A stretch of 64,000 bases of DNA from Silicimonas sp963779765 (GTDB lineage: Bacteria > Pseudomonadota > Alphaproteobacteria > Rhodobacterales > Rhodobacteraceae): NCBI GenBank assembly GCA_963779765.1, contig CAVZZP010000001.1, positions 372,001 through 436,000 on the forward strand, read 5' to 3'. Below the pieces are notes generated by a model. The model was not told the origin of the DNA. It worked only from the letters and a program-made list of their open reading frames with translations, and made no database searches. This document shows, in pieces, positions 1-9,550 of this stretch (its first letter is position 1; every line of letters starts with the position of its first letter). A program made the translations under genes and the position numbers.

Positions 1-378
1 GACCGGCGTCTCCTCCACCGGTTCGTCGACGGGCTCTTCGGTGGGTTCCTCGGTCGGGACCTCGTTGGTCGGCTCTTCGACGGGGGTCTCGTCGACGGGC
101 TCTTCCTCGACCGGCTCTTCTTCGACCGGCTCCTCGGTCGGAACCTCGTTCGTGGGCTCTTCGACGGGCGCCTGGGGCTCTTCCTCGACAGGCTCCTCGA
201 CCGGCTCTTCGTCGGTCTGGCTGCCGGTATCGACCGGGAGCGGGTCCTTGCCGGGCTTGCCGCCGCCCTTGCCGTTGTTGTCCACCTTGCCGTCAGCGGT
301 CACGCTGCCGTCGCCGCCCATCGAGCCGAAAGCTGCGGCGCTTCCAAAGAGGCCGAAAAGGATCAGGAGAAAGTTCAT
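1..378 (-). CDS. Secreted Glu/Pro-rich repeat protein (partial, C-terminus beyond left edge)
   Basis: The frame is open from an ATG at 376-378 to the window edge, giving 126 codons with no stop. GGGAGG lies about 8 bases upstream as ribosome binding site. Residues 1-18 (MNFLLILFGLFGSAAAFG) form a signal peptide. Residues 19-52 are a Gly/Asp/Lys-rich spacer. From residue 57 the chain is almost only Glu, Pro, Val and Thr. The block PVEEPTNEVPTEEP occurs at residues 71-84 and again at 99-112, so there is a repeat of about 28 residues. I recognise no enzymatic domain. The composition suggests an extended, very acidic secreted or surface-anchored stalk, possibly cation binding, but this is inference. 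A plus-strand reading of the same DNA (Ser/Thr/Gly-rich) is judged a shadow because it has no signal or ribosome binding site. Confidence 0.7.
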   Translation of the reverse strand, partial: MNFLLILFGLFGSAAAFGSMGGDGSVTADGKVDNNGKGGGKPGKDPLPVDTGSQTDEEPVEEPVEEEPQAPVEEPTNEVPTEEPVEEEPVEEEPVDETPVEEPTNEVPTEEPTEEPVDEPVEETPV

Positions 379-881
379 TCCTCGACCCTCCCGACAAATC
401 CATTGTGCGGGCGTTTACACGTCACGTTCATTTTGAGAGCTCCGTCCGTTTGGCGCATCGTTTTTTTGTTTTGGCCGCACACAGGCCACTCGGAACGCGA
501 TCAGATGGGAGCCTGATTGAGGCGTCGCTTGGGGCGTATTGTGACCAAGCGATGGCAATTGGTTCCCGTCGGATCGACCAACACGGCACAGGGCTAGATT
601 TGTTCGGAACCGTCTACAAATGGGGGATTTCCGCTCGGCAATGGACTGCAAATGGGCGGATTGTTGACGGCAGATTGCTGCCATCCGTGCGGCGCGCACA
701 CAAAACGGGAGGCTCGTAAGCGGAATTCCGAGCATTAAACCCGGAATTGCCTACTGATTTGCCCCAGGGTCATTTGCTAAAATTGTCAGAAACGCGGCAG
801 ACCAATTGGAATTGGGCGAAAGTGGGGCAGAAGAATCACGGCTTGTGACCCGCCCTCGCCCCGAATCCGGCGTTTGCGCCT
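379..881. other. Intergenic region of 503 bases
   Basis: This stretch separates the secreted repeat protein from the SMP-30 lactonase. It is visibly less GC-rich than its surroundings. Two ORFs of about 105 codons lie in it on opposite strands, but neither shows a family signature, coding bias or ribosome binding site. It presumably contains the leftward promoter of the repeat protein. I see no convincing terminator, tRNA or repeat. Confidence 0.5.
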
Positions 882-1790
<909 letters not shown>

Positions 1791-1888
1791 CGCCGCTCCC
1801 CCGATCTTGTGCTGTCGCGACTTTGGCGAGCCGCCTGTGGTTGGTCAAGTGGGCCTCGAATCCCGTCGTGACCCCTCTCGCAGGAATA

Positions 1889-1917
1889 TTGACAGCTATT
1901 TGTCGGACAAATAGGTT
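1889..1917 (+). promoter_or_regulatory. Putative sigma-70 promoter of the GntR/sugar ABC operon
   Basis: TTGACA at 1889-1894 is a perfect -35 box. It is followed after 17 bases by TAGGTT (1912-1917), a weak -10 box. The spacer is filled by the palindrome described separately, so a bound regulator would block RNA polymerase. The predicted start of transcription is about 1924, leaving a short leader before the GTG start at 1965. Confidence 0.5.
1896..1914. promoter_or_regulatory. Perfect 19-bp palindromic operator for the FadR-type regulator
   Basis: The sequence CTATTTGTC-G-GACAAATAG is an exact inverted repeat of two 9-base arms around one base. Its core, TTGTCGGACAA, fits the TNGTNNNACNA consensus known for FadR-subfamily GntR repressors. 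It lies between the divergent lactonase and regulator genes, inside the spacer of the predicted promoter. Autorepression of the regulator operon, and possibly co-control of the lactonase, is inferred. Confidence 0.75.
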
Positions 1918-1964
1918 GCGTATGAGATCGCCTGGCACAGGACCGGGCGGCCAGGGGGGATTTC

Positions 1965-2705
1965 GTGGCCGAAGCGGGGGCGCAGACCACACGCAGCGAG
2001 ACCGGATCGGCGGTCGACGGCGTCGTCGAAAGCATCCGGGCGCTGATCGGGCGTGACGGCCTGACCGTCGGCGACAGCCTTCCGACCGAACGCGAGCTCT
2101 GCGACGCCTTCGGCGCGTCGCGCAACACCGTCCGAGAGGCGATGCGCATTCTGAAAGCCTACGGCATTGTCGAGGTGCGCCCCAAGGTGGGTGCCACGAT
2201 CATCGACAACCGCATGGCCTCGGCCTTCGAGATGTTCTCGTTCAACGTCCTCGACCTGTCGCCCAAGACCTTCAGCGACATTCAGGGTTTCCGCGCGCTG
2301 CTCGAGGTGTCGTCTGTCGAAACCCTGTTCGAGCGCATGACGCCCGCCGACCTGGCCGAGTTGAGGCGCATCAACACCAAGCTGACAGACATGCCGCACG
2401 TGGACGTCGCCTCGGAGTACGACTTCGAATTCCACACCAAGCTGATGAGCTTGCTCGACAACAAGGCCATCCTCGACGTCTACGGCCTGATGAAGCCCGT
2501 GATCCTGCGCATCATGAAGATGGGCAAGTCGCGGCGCACCTTCGAAACCACCACCTACCGCGAGCACGAGGCCATCCTCGCGGCGGCCGAGGCGGGCGAC
2601 CGCCTGGGCTATCAGTACCTGATGAAGACGCATCTGAACGCCGGGTACGCCCTTTTCCAGAAGACCGCCGCTCCCGAGGCCGGGGAGCGGGACATGACGT
2701 CATGA
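1965..2705 (+). CDS. GntR family transcriptional regulator, FadR subfamily
   Basis: The 246-residue protein has an N-terminal winged helix (residues about 15-75) with the family hallmark LPTERELCDAFGASRNTVREA. The C-terminal all-helical FCD ligand domain (about 90-235) carries acidic and His residues typical of metal-assisted carboxylate binding, including EYDFEFHTKL and YREHEAIL. A GTG start is chosen because AGGGGGGA lies just upstream at 1953-1960. It is the first gene of the sugar ABC operon (20 bases to the next gene) and is divergent from the lactonase gene. FCD regulators usually respond to a sugar acid or organic acid, which fits lactonase substrates or products. It probably binds the palindrome at 1896-1914. 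Confidence 0.9.
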   Translation: MAEAGAQTTRSETGSAVDGVVESIRALIGRDGLTVGDSLPTERELCDAFGASRNTVREAMRILKAYGIVEVRPKVGATIIDNRMASAFEMFSFNVLDLSPKTFSDIQGFRALLEVSSVETLFERMTPADLAELRRINTKLTDMPHVDVASEYDFEFHTKLMSLLDNKAILDVYGLMKPVILRIMKMGKSRRTFETTTYREHEAILAAAEAGDRLGYQYLMKTHLNAGYALFQKTAAPEAGERDMTS

Positions 2706-2725
2706 CTTTCTAGGGAGGAAAGACA

Positions 2726-3856
2726 ATGAACTTGAGATCAACCGCCCTCGCCGCGCTTCTTGCCGGCCTGGGAACCGCCGCCTTCGCCGGCCCCTCCGTC
2801 GTCGACGGACCGGGCGTCGACCCTGCCTGCTTCGCACCGTGGGACGCATCCACCAAGCACTTCCAGTGGGAGGCCAAGGAAGGCCCCTACCGTATCGCCA
2901 TCGTCAATGGTTTCGTCGGTAACACCTGGCGGATCCAGATGATCAAGACCGCCAAGGCCTATGCCGAGGATCCCGCCGTGGCGGACAAGATCGCCGAATT
3001 CAAGGTGGTCTCGACCGGCACCGACGCCCCCGCGCAGCTTGGCGCAATCGAGGACTTCATCAACCAGGGCTACGACGCCATCGTCACCATCGCGGTCTCG
3101 CCCGACGGATTCGACCGGGTCATCCGCCTGGCCGACCGCGAGAACGTCGTCCTCGTCCCGTTCGACAACGTGCTCGACACCGACGCCGTCATGCAGGTCA
3201 ACGAAGACCAGCTTGCCATGGGCCGGATGTGGGCCGAGTTCGCGCTGAAGGAGCTGGATGCCAAAGGCGTCAGCTCGGGCAAGATTCTCGAGGTGCGCGG
3301 ACTTCCGGGCAACTCGGTCGACAGGGATCGCTCGATCGGCATCAACGAGGTCCTGGCCGCCGATGACGGCAGCTGGGAGATCGTGTCGGTTGTCGGCAAC
3401 TGGGACGACGGCACCACGCAGAAAGTCGTCGCCGACGCCATAGCCGTGCATGGCCAGTTCGAGGCCATCATCGGCCAGGGCGGCTCGAACGGCGTCATCC
3501 AGGCGCTGACCGACGCCGGGCACCCCTGGGTGCCGGTCGCGGGTGAATCCGAGAACGGCTTCCGCAAGGCCATCGCCGAGCACTCCGACGAGGGCCTTAA
3601 GGGCATCTCGATCGGCCAGTCGCCCGGTCTCGTCGCCGTGGCGATGAAGGCGGCGATCTCGGCGCTGGAGGGCAACGTGATGCCGCAGCTCATCTCGGTC
3701 CCGCTTCCGGTGGCGACCTATGAGGAGCTGGAAGACGGCAAGAACTTCTGGTCCGACCTGCCAGACAACTTCTTCACGGTAAACGAATTCCCGCCCTGCG
3801 GCGTGAACGTCTCGGGGCCTGCGATCATGGCGCAGGACGAAGCCGACGTGAAGTGA
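2726..3856 (+). CDS. Sugar ABC transporter, periplasmic substrate-binding protein
   Basis: The 376-residue product has a clear signal peptide (residues 1-21, cleavage after AAFA). The mature part has the periplasmic binding protein type 1 (RbsB/XylF-like) fold pattern: an early YRIAIVNGF strand, then INQGYDAIVTIAVSP, VLVPFDNV, and IIGQGGSNGVIQAL near the second lobe. GGGAGGAAAGACA upstream is a strong ribosome binding site, as expected for an abundant binding protein. It is followed directly by the ATPase and two permeases of the same importer. The ligand is probably a pentose, hexose or deoxy-sugar, given the lactonases on either side, but the sequence alone does not identify it. Confidence 0.88.
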   Translation: MNLRSTALAALLAGLGTAAFAGPSVVDGPGVDPACFAPWDASTKHFQWEAKEGPYRIAIVNGFVGNTWRIQMIKTAKAYAEDPAVADKIAEFKVVSTGTDAPAQLGAIEDFINQGYDAIVTIAVSPDGFDRVIRLADRENVVLVPFDNVLDTDAVMQVNEDQLAMGRMWAEFALKELDAKGVSSGKILEVRGLPGNSVDRDRSIGINEVLAADDGSWEIVSVVGNWDDGTTQKVVADAIAVHGQFEAIIGQGGSNGVIQALTDAGHPWVPVAGESENGFRKAIAEHSDEGLKGISIGQSPGLVAVAMKAAISALEGNVMPQLISVPLPVATYEELEDGKNFWSDLPDNFFTVNEFPPCGVNVSGPAIMAQDEADVK

Positions 3857-3912
3857 CGCAAGACCCGGCGGCGCCTCCCGGGGCGCCGCCGACCCCATAC
3901 CACGAGGCAGGC

Positions 3913-5436
3913 ATGGACAGCACCAATCCGCACGTCGCCCTCGAGGGCGTCTCGCGCTATTTCGGCGGCATCACGGCCCTGAAGGACGTGGACTTTCAGT
4001 GCCGCCGCGGCACGATCCACGCGATCCTGGGCGAGAACGGCGCGGGCAAGTCGACGCTGATCAAGATCATGGCGGGTGTCCTGCCGCCCAGCGAGGGCCG
4101 GATGCTTCTCGACGGCAGGACCGTCGCCTTTCGCAGCCCCGCCGAAGCGCGCGACAACGGCATCGTCTGCATCTTCCAGGAACTGTCGCTGATCCCCGAC
4201 CTGTCGGTCGCGGACAACATCTTCATCGACCGCCCGCCCCGCAGCCTGGGCCTGATCGACCGCCGCGCGCAGCGCCGCCGCTCCGAGGAGCTTCTGGCGC
4301 GGATCGACTGCGAGGACGTGAACCCCGACACCAACGTTCGCGACCTCAGCCTGTCGCGCCGCCAGATGGTCGAGATCGCCAAGGCCATCTCGAAAAATCC
4401 GTCCGTCCTGATCCTCGACGAAGCGACCTCGGCCCTGACGAGCCGCGACGTCCAGACCGTCTATGATCTTCTCGGCAAGCTGCGCGAGGACAACGTGGCG
4501 AGCCTTTTCATCAGCCACCGGATGCACGAGGTGGACGCCCTCTGCGATACGCTGTCGGTCTTCCGCAACGGCCACCACATCGAGACCTTCGGCAAGGGCG
4601 AGAGGACAAGCGGAGAGATAGTGCGCCTGATGATCGGCCGCGACATCGAGGCCCAGTTCCCGCCGAAGCCCGCGCCCGTCGTCGGCAAGGCCCCTGCGCT
4701 GAAGGTCGAGGCCCTGAAGTGGGAGGACCGGCTGAAGGGTATCGACATCGAGGTTGCGCCCGGCGAGATCCTCGGCCTCGGCGGCCTCGACGGACAGGGG
4801 CACAAGGAACTCCTGCTGGCCCTCTTCGGCGTGCTGAAGGGCGTCACCGGTCGCATCGAACTCGGCGGTCGACCCTACCGCCCCGCGTCTCCCGCGGGCG
4901 CCAAGCGACAGGCGACCTCGCTGGCCCTCGTGCCCGAGGATCGCAAGACCGAGGGGCTGATGCTTCAACTCTCCATCGCCGACAACCTGCTCACGCCGAA
5001 CTACGCCCGCGTCTCGACCGGTCCCCTGATCGACCGTGGCCGCGCCGACGAAGCCATCGCCGAGGCCGTGACCCAGCTTCAGATCAAGGTGGGCGACGTC
5101 ACCGACAAGGTCGAGACGCTGTCCGGCGGCAACCAGCAGAAGGTCGTGATCGCCAAGTGGCTGATCGACGATCCCGACGTGATCCTTCTGAACGATCCGA
5201 CGCGCGGCATCGACGTCGGCACCAAGCAGGAGATCTATCGCCTGATGCGCCAGCTTGCCGACGCCGGAAAGGCCATCGTCCTCTACTCGACCGACTACGA
5301 CGAACTTATCGGCTGCTGCGACCGCGTCTCGATCCTCTATGACGGTCGCGTGGTCGCCGAACTGGAAGGCGACCGCCTGACCGAAGAGAACATCGTCTCG
5401 GCCTCGCTGAACATCTCGGGCGGGGAGGCGGCCTGA
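3913..5436 (+). CDS. Sugar ABC transporter, tandem ATP-binding protein (RbsA type)
   Basis: This is a duplicated ATPase with two nucleotide-binding domains, as in RbsA/XylG/MglA. The first domain has Walker A GENGAGKST, signature LSLSRRQMVEIAKA and Walker B VLILDEATSAL. The second has a degenerate Walker A (GLDGQGHKE), the signature LSGGNQQKVVIAKW and Walker B VILLNDPTRGID, all normal for this subfamily. I place the start at the ATG at 3913, preceded by CACGAGGCAGGC. A GTG at 3853 overlapping the upstream stop would add a 20-residue Pro-rich tail and is a less likely alternative. The last base is shared with the following permease start (TGATG). It energises the permease pair at 5436-7420. 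Confidence 0.9.
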   Translation: MDSTNPHVALEGVSRYFGGITALKDVDFQCRRGTIHAILGENGAGKSTLIKIMAGVLPPSEGRMLLDGRTVAFRSPAEARDNGIVCIFQELSLIPDLSVADNIFIDRPPRSLGLIDRRAQRRRSEELLARIDCEDVNPDTNVRDLSLSRRQMVEIAKAISKNPSVLILDEATSALTSRDVQTVYDLLGKLREDNVASLFISHRMHEVDALCDTLSVFRNGHHIETFGKGERTSGEIVRLMIGRDIEAQFPPKPAPVVGKAPALKVEALKWEDRLKGIDIEVAPGEILGLGGLDGQGHKELLLALFGVLKGVTGRIELGGRPYRPASPAGAKRQATSLALVPEDRKTEGLMLQLSIADNLLTPNYARVSTGPLIDRGRADEAIAEAVTQLQIKVGDVTDKVETLSGGNQQKVVIAKWLIDDPDVILLNDPTRGIDVGTKQEIYRLMRQLADAGKAIVLYSTDYDELIGCCDRVSILYDGRVVAELEGDRLTEENIVSASLNISGGEAA

Positions 5437-6467
5437 TGCGCGACCTGATCCTGCGCAACCGCGCCTTCACTGGCGCCCTTGCCATGTTCCTGGTGCTGTT
5501 CCTCGGCTACCACATGCTGCATCCCCGTGGGTTTTCGACCGCGGTCTTCATCCAGAACGCCAACGAAAGCGTCGCCATCGCCTTCGTCGCCATGGCGCAG
5601 ACGATCCCGGTCCTGATGGGCGGGCTCGACCTGTCCGTGGGCGCGGTTATGACGCTTGCGAACTGTATCGCCTCGCACCTCGTAACTGGGTCGCCCGTGC
5701 AGATGGTGCTGGGCATGATCGTCACGCTGGCTTGCGGGACGGCTTTCGGCCTGATGAACGGCCTGATCGTCGTCTACGGCCGCATCCAGCCCATCATCGC
5801 GACCCTCGCCACGGGTGCCATCGCCATCGGCCTGGCCCTCATCATCCGTCCCTCGCCCGGAGGCGAGATCGATGGAGACCTCAATTGGGCCGTCACGAAT
5901 GCGGTCTTCGACTTCGCCGAGACCTATGGCCTCGCCGACGACGGCAATGCCGCCTGGCTGCAACCCTTCGCCAATATCCCGGTGCCGCTCATCGTCCTTC
6001 TCGTTATCGGCTTCGGCGTCTGGATTCCCTTCAAGCGCACCGTCACCGGGCGCACGATCTATGCCGTCGGATCGGCCGAAAGTGCCGCCTTCATGTCCGG
6101 CCTCCCGGTCCGCCGCGCCAAGATCGCGGCCTTTACGCTTGCGGGCTTCTTCGCGTCCTGCGGCGGGCTCTACCTTGCGATCCAGACCTCGTCGGGCAAT
6201 GCCGACGTGACGCAGGCGGGGGCATACACGCTCAACTCGATCGCCGCCGTCGTTCTCGGAGGGTCGTCGCTTCTCGGAGGCATCGGCGGCGCCATCGGCT
6301 CACTGGTCGGCGCGGGGATCCTGCGCGTGATCTCGTTCTACTTCCGCATCCTCTCCATCGACCCGCTTCTGCAACCGCTGATCGAGGGATTGGTCCTTTT
6401 GGTCGCGGTCTCGCTCGGCGCGCTGCGCACCGTCCGGGTCAAGAACAGGCTGGAGCTCTTCCGATGA
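5436..6467 (+). CDS. Sugar ABC transporter permease 1 (RbsC type)
   Basis: The 343-residue hydrophobic protein has about nine membrane segments. It shows the permease family block MGGLDLSVGAVMTLANC and, near the C-terminus, NSIAAVVLGGSSLLGGIGG, both diagnostic of the ribose/xylose/galactose permease family (BPD_transp_2). The start codon overlaps the stop of the ATPase gene and its own stop overlaps the next permease by ATGA, so the proteins are translationally coupled. Two different permeases suggest a heterodimeric channel, whereas RbsC works as a homodimer. Confidence 0.9.
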   Translation: MRDLILRNRAFTGALAMFLVLFLGYHMLHPRGFSTAVFIQNANESVAIAFVAMAQTIPVLMGGLDLSVGAVMTLANCIASHLVTGSPVQMVLGMIVTLACGTAFGLMNGLIVVYGRIQPIIATLATGAIAIGLALIIRPSPGGEIDGDLNWAVTNAVFDFAETYGLADDGNAAWLQPFANIPVPLIVLLVIGFGVWIPFKRTVTGRTIYAVGSAESAAFMSGLPVRRAKIAAFTLAGFFASCGGLYLAIQTSSGNADVTQAGAYTLNSIAAVVLGGSSLLGGIGGAIGSLVGAGILRVISFYFRILSIDPLLQPLIEGLVLLVAVSLGALRTVRVKNRLELFR

Positions 6468-7420
6468 CCCCCTTCGCGCGCCTATCGCCCGAGAATCGTC
6501 CCATCGCCATCGCCGCCGTCTTCGTCGTGGCGATCGTCCTTGTCGGCACCGCCTACACATTGTCCACGCAGGGCACCGCGCCGATGCTGTCACCGGGATA
6601 CCTGTTGCAACAACTTCAGATCGGCTCGTTCCTCGGCATCTGCGCCGCCGGAATGATGATGGTGATCCTTCTCGGCCACATCGACCTGTCGGTGCCCTGG
6701 ACGCTGACGGCGGCGGCGATGATGGCGACGACCGTGGGCGGACCCTGGGCGATCCCGACCGGGCTGGCCGTAGGACTTCTCGTCGGTCTCCTCAACGGTT
6801 TCGGCGTGGCTTACCTGCGCATTCCCTCGATGATCTTCACGCTCGGCGTCGACTCGGTCCTGCGCGGCCTGATGGTCGCGCATACGGGCGGCTTCGCGCC
6901 CCAGACCACCGCCTCGCCGCTCATGCGCTTCCTCGCCGCCGACCGCATCGCGGGCATCCCCGTGGCGATCTTCGTCTGGGCCGGGGTATCCCTCGTGATC
7001 GCAGGCATCCTGACCCGCACCGGCCTCGGCAAGGCCATCTACGCCACCGGCGCGAAAGAAGGCGCTGCGTACCTGTCAGGCATTCGCACGCGCGGCGTCA
7101 TCGTCGCGGCCTTCGTGATCTCGGCTCTCTGCGCCTCGGTCGCGGGCGTCCTTCTCGCCGGTTACTCGGCCAAGGCCTATCAGGGCATGGGCAACGCCTT
7201 CCTTCTGCCCGCCATCGCCGCCGTCGTTCTGGGCGGCACGCACATCCTCGGCGGACGCGGCCGATATGCCGGAACGCTCGTCGGGGTGATCCTGATCGTC
7301 TTTCTGAACTCCGTCCTGTCGATCATGCAGATGCCCGAGGCCTATCGCCAGATCATCTACGGCGTCGTCATCGTGGGGATGCTGCTGGTCTATGGCCGGG
7401 AGGGCGGATCGCGCACCTGA
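6464..7420 (+). CDS. Sugar ABC transporter permease 2 (RbsC type)
   Basis: The 318-residue protein starts at the ATG in the ATGA overlap with permease 1. A much longer upstream extension in the same frame is only the shadow of permease 1. It has the same family blocks as its partner: LLGHIDLSVPWTLTAAAMM, then LNGFGVAYLRIPSMIFTLG, and near the end LPAIAAVVLGGTHILGG. About eight to nine transmembrane helices are visible. Together with permease 1 it should form the membrane pore of the importer. It is followed after 62 bases by the lactonase-like amidohydrolase. Confidence 0.9.
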   Translation: MTPFARLSPENRPIAIAAVFVVAIVLVGTAYTLSTQGTAPMLSPGYLLQQLQIGSFLGICAAGMMMVILLGHIDLSVPWTLTAAAMMATTVGGPWAIPTGLAVGLLVGLLNGFGVAYLRIPSMIFTLGVDSVLRGLMVAHTGGFAPQTTASPLMRFLAADRIAGIPVAIFVWAGVSLVIAGILTRTGLGKAIYATGAKEGAAYLSGIRTRGVIVAAFVISALCASVAGVLLAGYSAKAYQGMGNAFLLPAIAAVVLGGTHILGGRGRYAGTLVGVILIVFLNSVLSIMQMPEAYRQIIYGVVIVGMLLVYGREGGSRT

Positions 7421-7482
7421 GACTCATGTCGGTTTGACAGCCCTGCCGCCGGACGCCACGCTGACGGCAGGAGGTGCCAGCC

Positions 7483-8326
7483 ATGCCGCGCGACGCCGTG
7501 ATCGACACCCATCACCACCTCTGGCGGATCGACCGGGGCGATTACTTCTGGATGTCGCCTGACCTGGGCGTGCTTTACCGCGACTACGGGCCGGATGACC
7601 TCGCCCCGCATCTGAAGGCGGCGGGCGTCACGAGGACGATCCTCGTCCAGGCCGCCGATACCGAGGCCGAGACCGATTTCCTGCTCGACCTTGCCGCGCG
7701 GACCGACTGGATCGCCGGCGTCTGCGGCTGGCTCGACCTCGACGACGACGGCTTTCCCGACCGTCTCGCCGCGCGGATGGAGAACCCGTGGTTCAAGTCG
7801 CTGCGCCCGATGCTTCAGGACCTCGCGCCCGACGACTGGATCCTGAAGCCCCGCGTCCTGAAGAACCTCGCGCACATGGCAGAGACGGGCGCCCGGTTCG
7901 AGGTGCTGACAAAGCCGCCGCAACTGCCCCACGCCGTCGAGGCGCTGCGCCGCACGCCGGGCCTCAAGGCCGTGGTCAACCACCTCTCGAAACCCGACAT
8001 CGCGCAGCGCATGTGGGAGCCTTGGGCGGGCGCGATGGACGAACTCGCGGCGATGCCGAACGTCTTCTGCAAGATCTCGGGCATGGTGACCGAGGCCGGG
8101 CCGGACTGGACGACGGACGACCTGACCCCTTATGCCGTCCACGCGCTGGAAGCCTTCGGTCCCGACCGCTGCATGTTCGGCTCGGACTGGCCCGTGGCGC
8201 TTCTGGCGGCAGAAAGTTACGGCGAAGTTCTCGACACCGCCCACACGGTCCTGGCGCCCTACCTCGACGCCAATGGCACGGAGGAAGGTCTTCCACGACA
8301 CCGGAGCGGCGTTCTACGGGATCTGA
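7483..8326 (+). pseudogene. Amidohydrolase-2 family sugar lactonase-like protein, frameshifted near its 3' end
   Basis: The product matches the amidohydrolase-2/fuconolactonase-rhamnonolactonase family. It has a metal-binding DTHHHLW near the N-terminus, KAVVNHLSKPD and FCKISGMVTEA in the middle, and MFGSDWPVA as the conserved C-terminal Asp block. The start is the ATG at 7483, with GCAGGAGG upstream. As written, the frame runs on past 8326 to 8475 through the 3' end of ychF. In the next frame the family-like ending KVFHDTGAAFYGI is followed by a stop at 8324-8326, four bases before ychF ends. Removing one base from GAGGAAGG (8281-8288) joins the two. I read this as an intact gene with a one-base insertion, most likely a sequence error. 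It probably hydrolyses a sugar lactone in the same pathway as the lactonase at 882-1790. Confidence 0.78.
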
Positions 8327-8329
8327 ACC

Positions 8330-9427
8330 TCAGCCCGAATGCAGGAAGTGCAGGACGTCGCCGTCCTTCACATCGTAGGTCTTGCCCTCGACCCGCATCT
8401 TGCCCGCGTCCTTCGCCCCCGTCTCGCCGTTCAGGGCGACATAGTCGTCAAAGGCGATGGTCTCGGCGCGAATGAAGCCCTTCTCGAAATCGCCGTGGAT
8501 CACGCCCGCCGCCTGCGGCGCCAGCGTGCCCTTGCGGATCGTCCAGGCGCGCGCCTCCTTCGGGCCGACCGTGAAATAGGTCTGAAGACCCAGAAGCCCG
8601 TAGCCCGCCCGGATCAGCCGGTCGAGACCCGCTTCTTCCAGCCCCATCTCCTGAAGGAACATCTCGGCCTCCTCGCGGTCGAGCTGGCTGATCTCCTCCT
8701 CGATCCGGGCCGAGATCACGACCGAAGCCGCGCCCTGCTCGGCCGCCATTTGAGCCACGCGCTCGGACTGCGCGTTGCCCGTCGCCGCGTCCGCCTCAGA
8801 CACGTTGCAGACAAAAAGCACGGGCTTCGACGTCAGAAGCTGAAGCGCCTTCCAGGTCTTCTGGTCCTCCTCATCAACGGCCACCGACCGGGCGGGACGT
8901 CCCTGCTCCAGCGCTGCCTGCGCGGCCTTCAGCAGACGCTCCTGCGCCACCGCTTCCTTGTCGCCGCCGCGCACCTTGCGGACGATGTTCTGAAGCCGCC
9001 GCTCGATGGATTCGAGGTCGGCGAGCATCAGCTCGGTCTCGATGGTCTCGGCGTCCGCGATGGGGTCGACACGACCTTCGACGTGGGTCACGTCGCCATC
9101 CTCGAAGCAGCGCAGCACATGGGCGATCGCGTCGACCTCGCGGATGTTGGCCAGAAACTGGTTGCCTAGGCCCTCGCCCTTGGACGCGCCCTTCACGAGG
9201 CCCGCGATATCGACGAAGGTGATCCGAGCTGGAACGACCTGCTTCGACTTCGCGATCCCTGCCAGCTTGTCGAGACGAGCGTCCGGCACCGCGACCTCGC
9301 CCACGTTGGGTTCGATGGTGCAGAAGGGAAAGTTGGCCGCCTGCGCCGCGGCGGTCCGCGTCAGCGCATTGAACAGCGTCGACTTGCCGACGTTCGGCAA
9401 TCCCACGATCCCGGTCTTGAAGCCCAT
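8330..9427 (-). CDS. ychF: Redox-regulated ATPase/GTPase YchF
   Basis: The 365-residue protein is the OBG-family P-loop ATPase YchF (OLA1). G1 is GLPNVGKST, the G3 region is FVDIAGLVKGASKGEGLGN, a coiled-coil insertion lies around residues 130-190, and the C-terminal TGS domain ends with the usual FEKGFIRAE...GKTYDVKDGDVLHFLH block. Length and domain order are standard. YchF associates with ribosomes and affects translation and the oxidative stress response. It converges on the lactonase gene with almost no gap. The start has GGAGGG just upstream. Confidence 0.97.
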   Translation of the reverse strand: MGFKTGIVGLPNVGKSTLFNALTRTAAAQAANFPFCTIEPNVGEVAVPDARLDKLAGIAKSKQVVPARITFVDIAGLVKGASKGEGLGNQFLANIREVDAIAHVLRCFEDGDVTHVEGRVDPIADAETIETELMLADLESIERRLQNIVRKVRGGDKEAVAQERLLKAAQAALEQGRPARSVAVDEEDQKTWKALQLLTSKPVLFVCNVSEADAATGNAQSERVAQMAAEQGAASVVISARIEEEISQLDREEAEMFLQEMGLEEAGLDRLIRAGYGLLGLQTYFTVGPKEARAWTIRKGTLAPQAAGVIHGDFEKGFIRAETIAFDDYVALNGETGAKDAGKMRVEGKTYDVKDGDVLHFLHSG

Positions 9428-9550
9428 CGCGGACCCTCCTTCGGCAAAGACGACGCCTTCTACGGCGACGTCCCGCCCACCGCAACCCGGGGCTTGCCAG
9501 CTAAGGGCGGGCCACTATAAGTTGATATCAACACAAACGGGAGACCGACC

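Noticed and set aside
405..735. Two ORFs of about 105 codons on opposite strands in the first intergenic region
   Set aside because: No ribosome binding site, family motif or coding bias; neither can be supported.
8327..8475. C-terminal extension of the amidohydrolase beyond 8326
   Set aside because: It reads the antisense of ychF. Correction of one base gives a natural stop at 8326.
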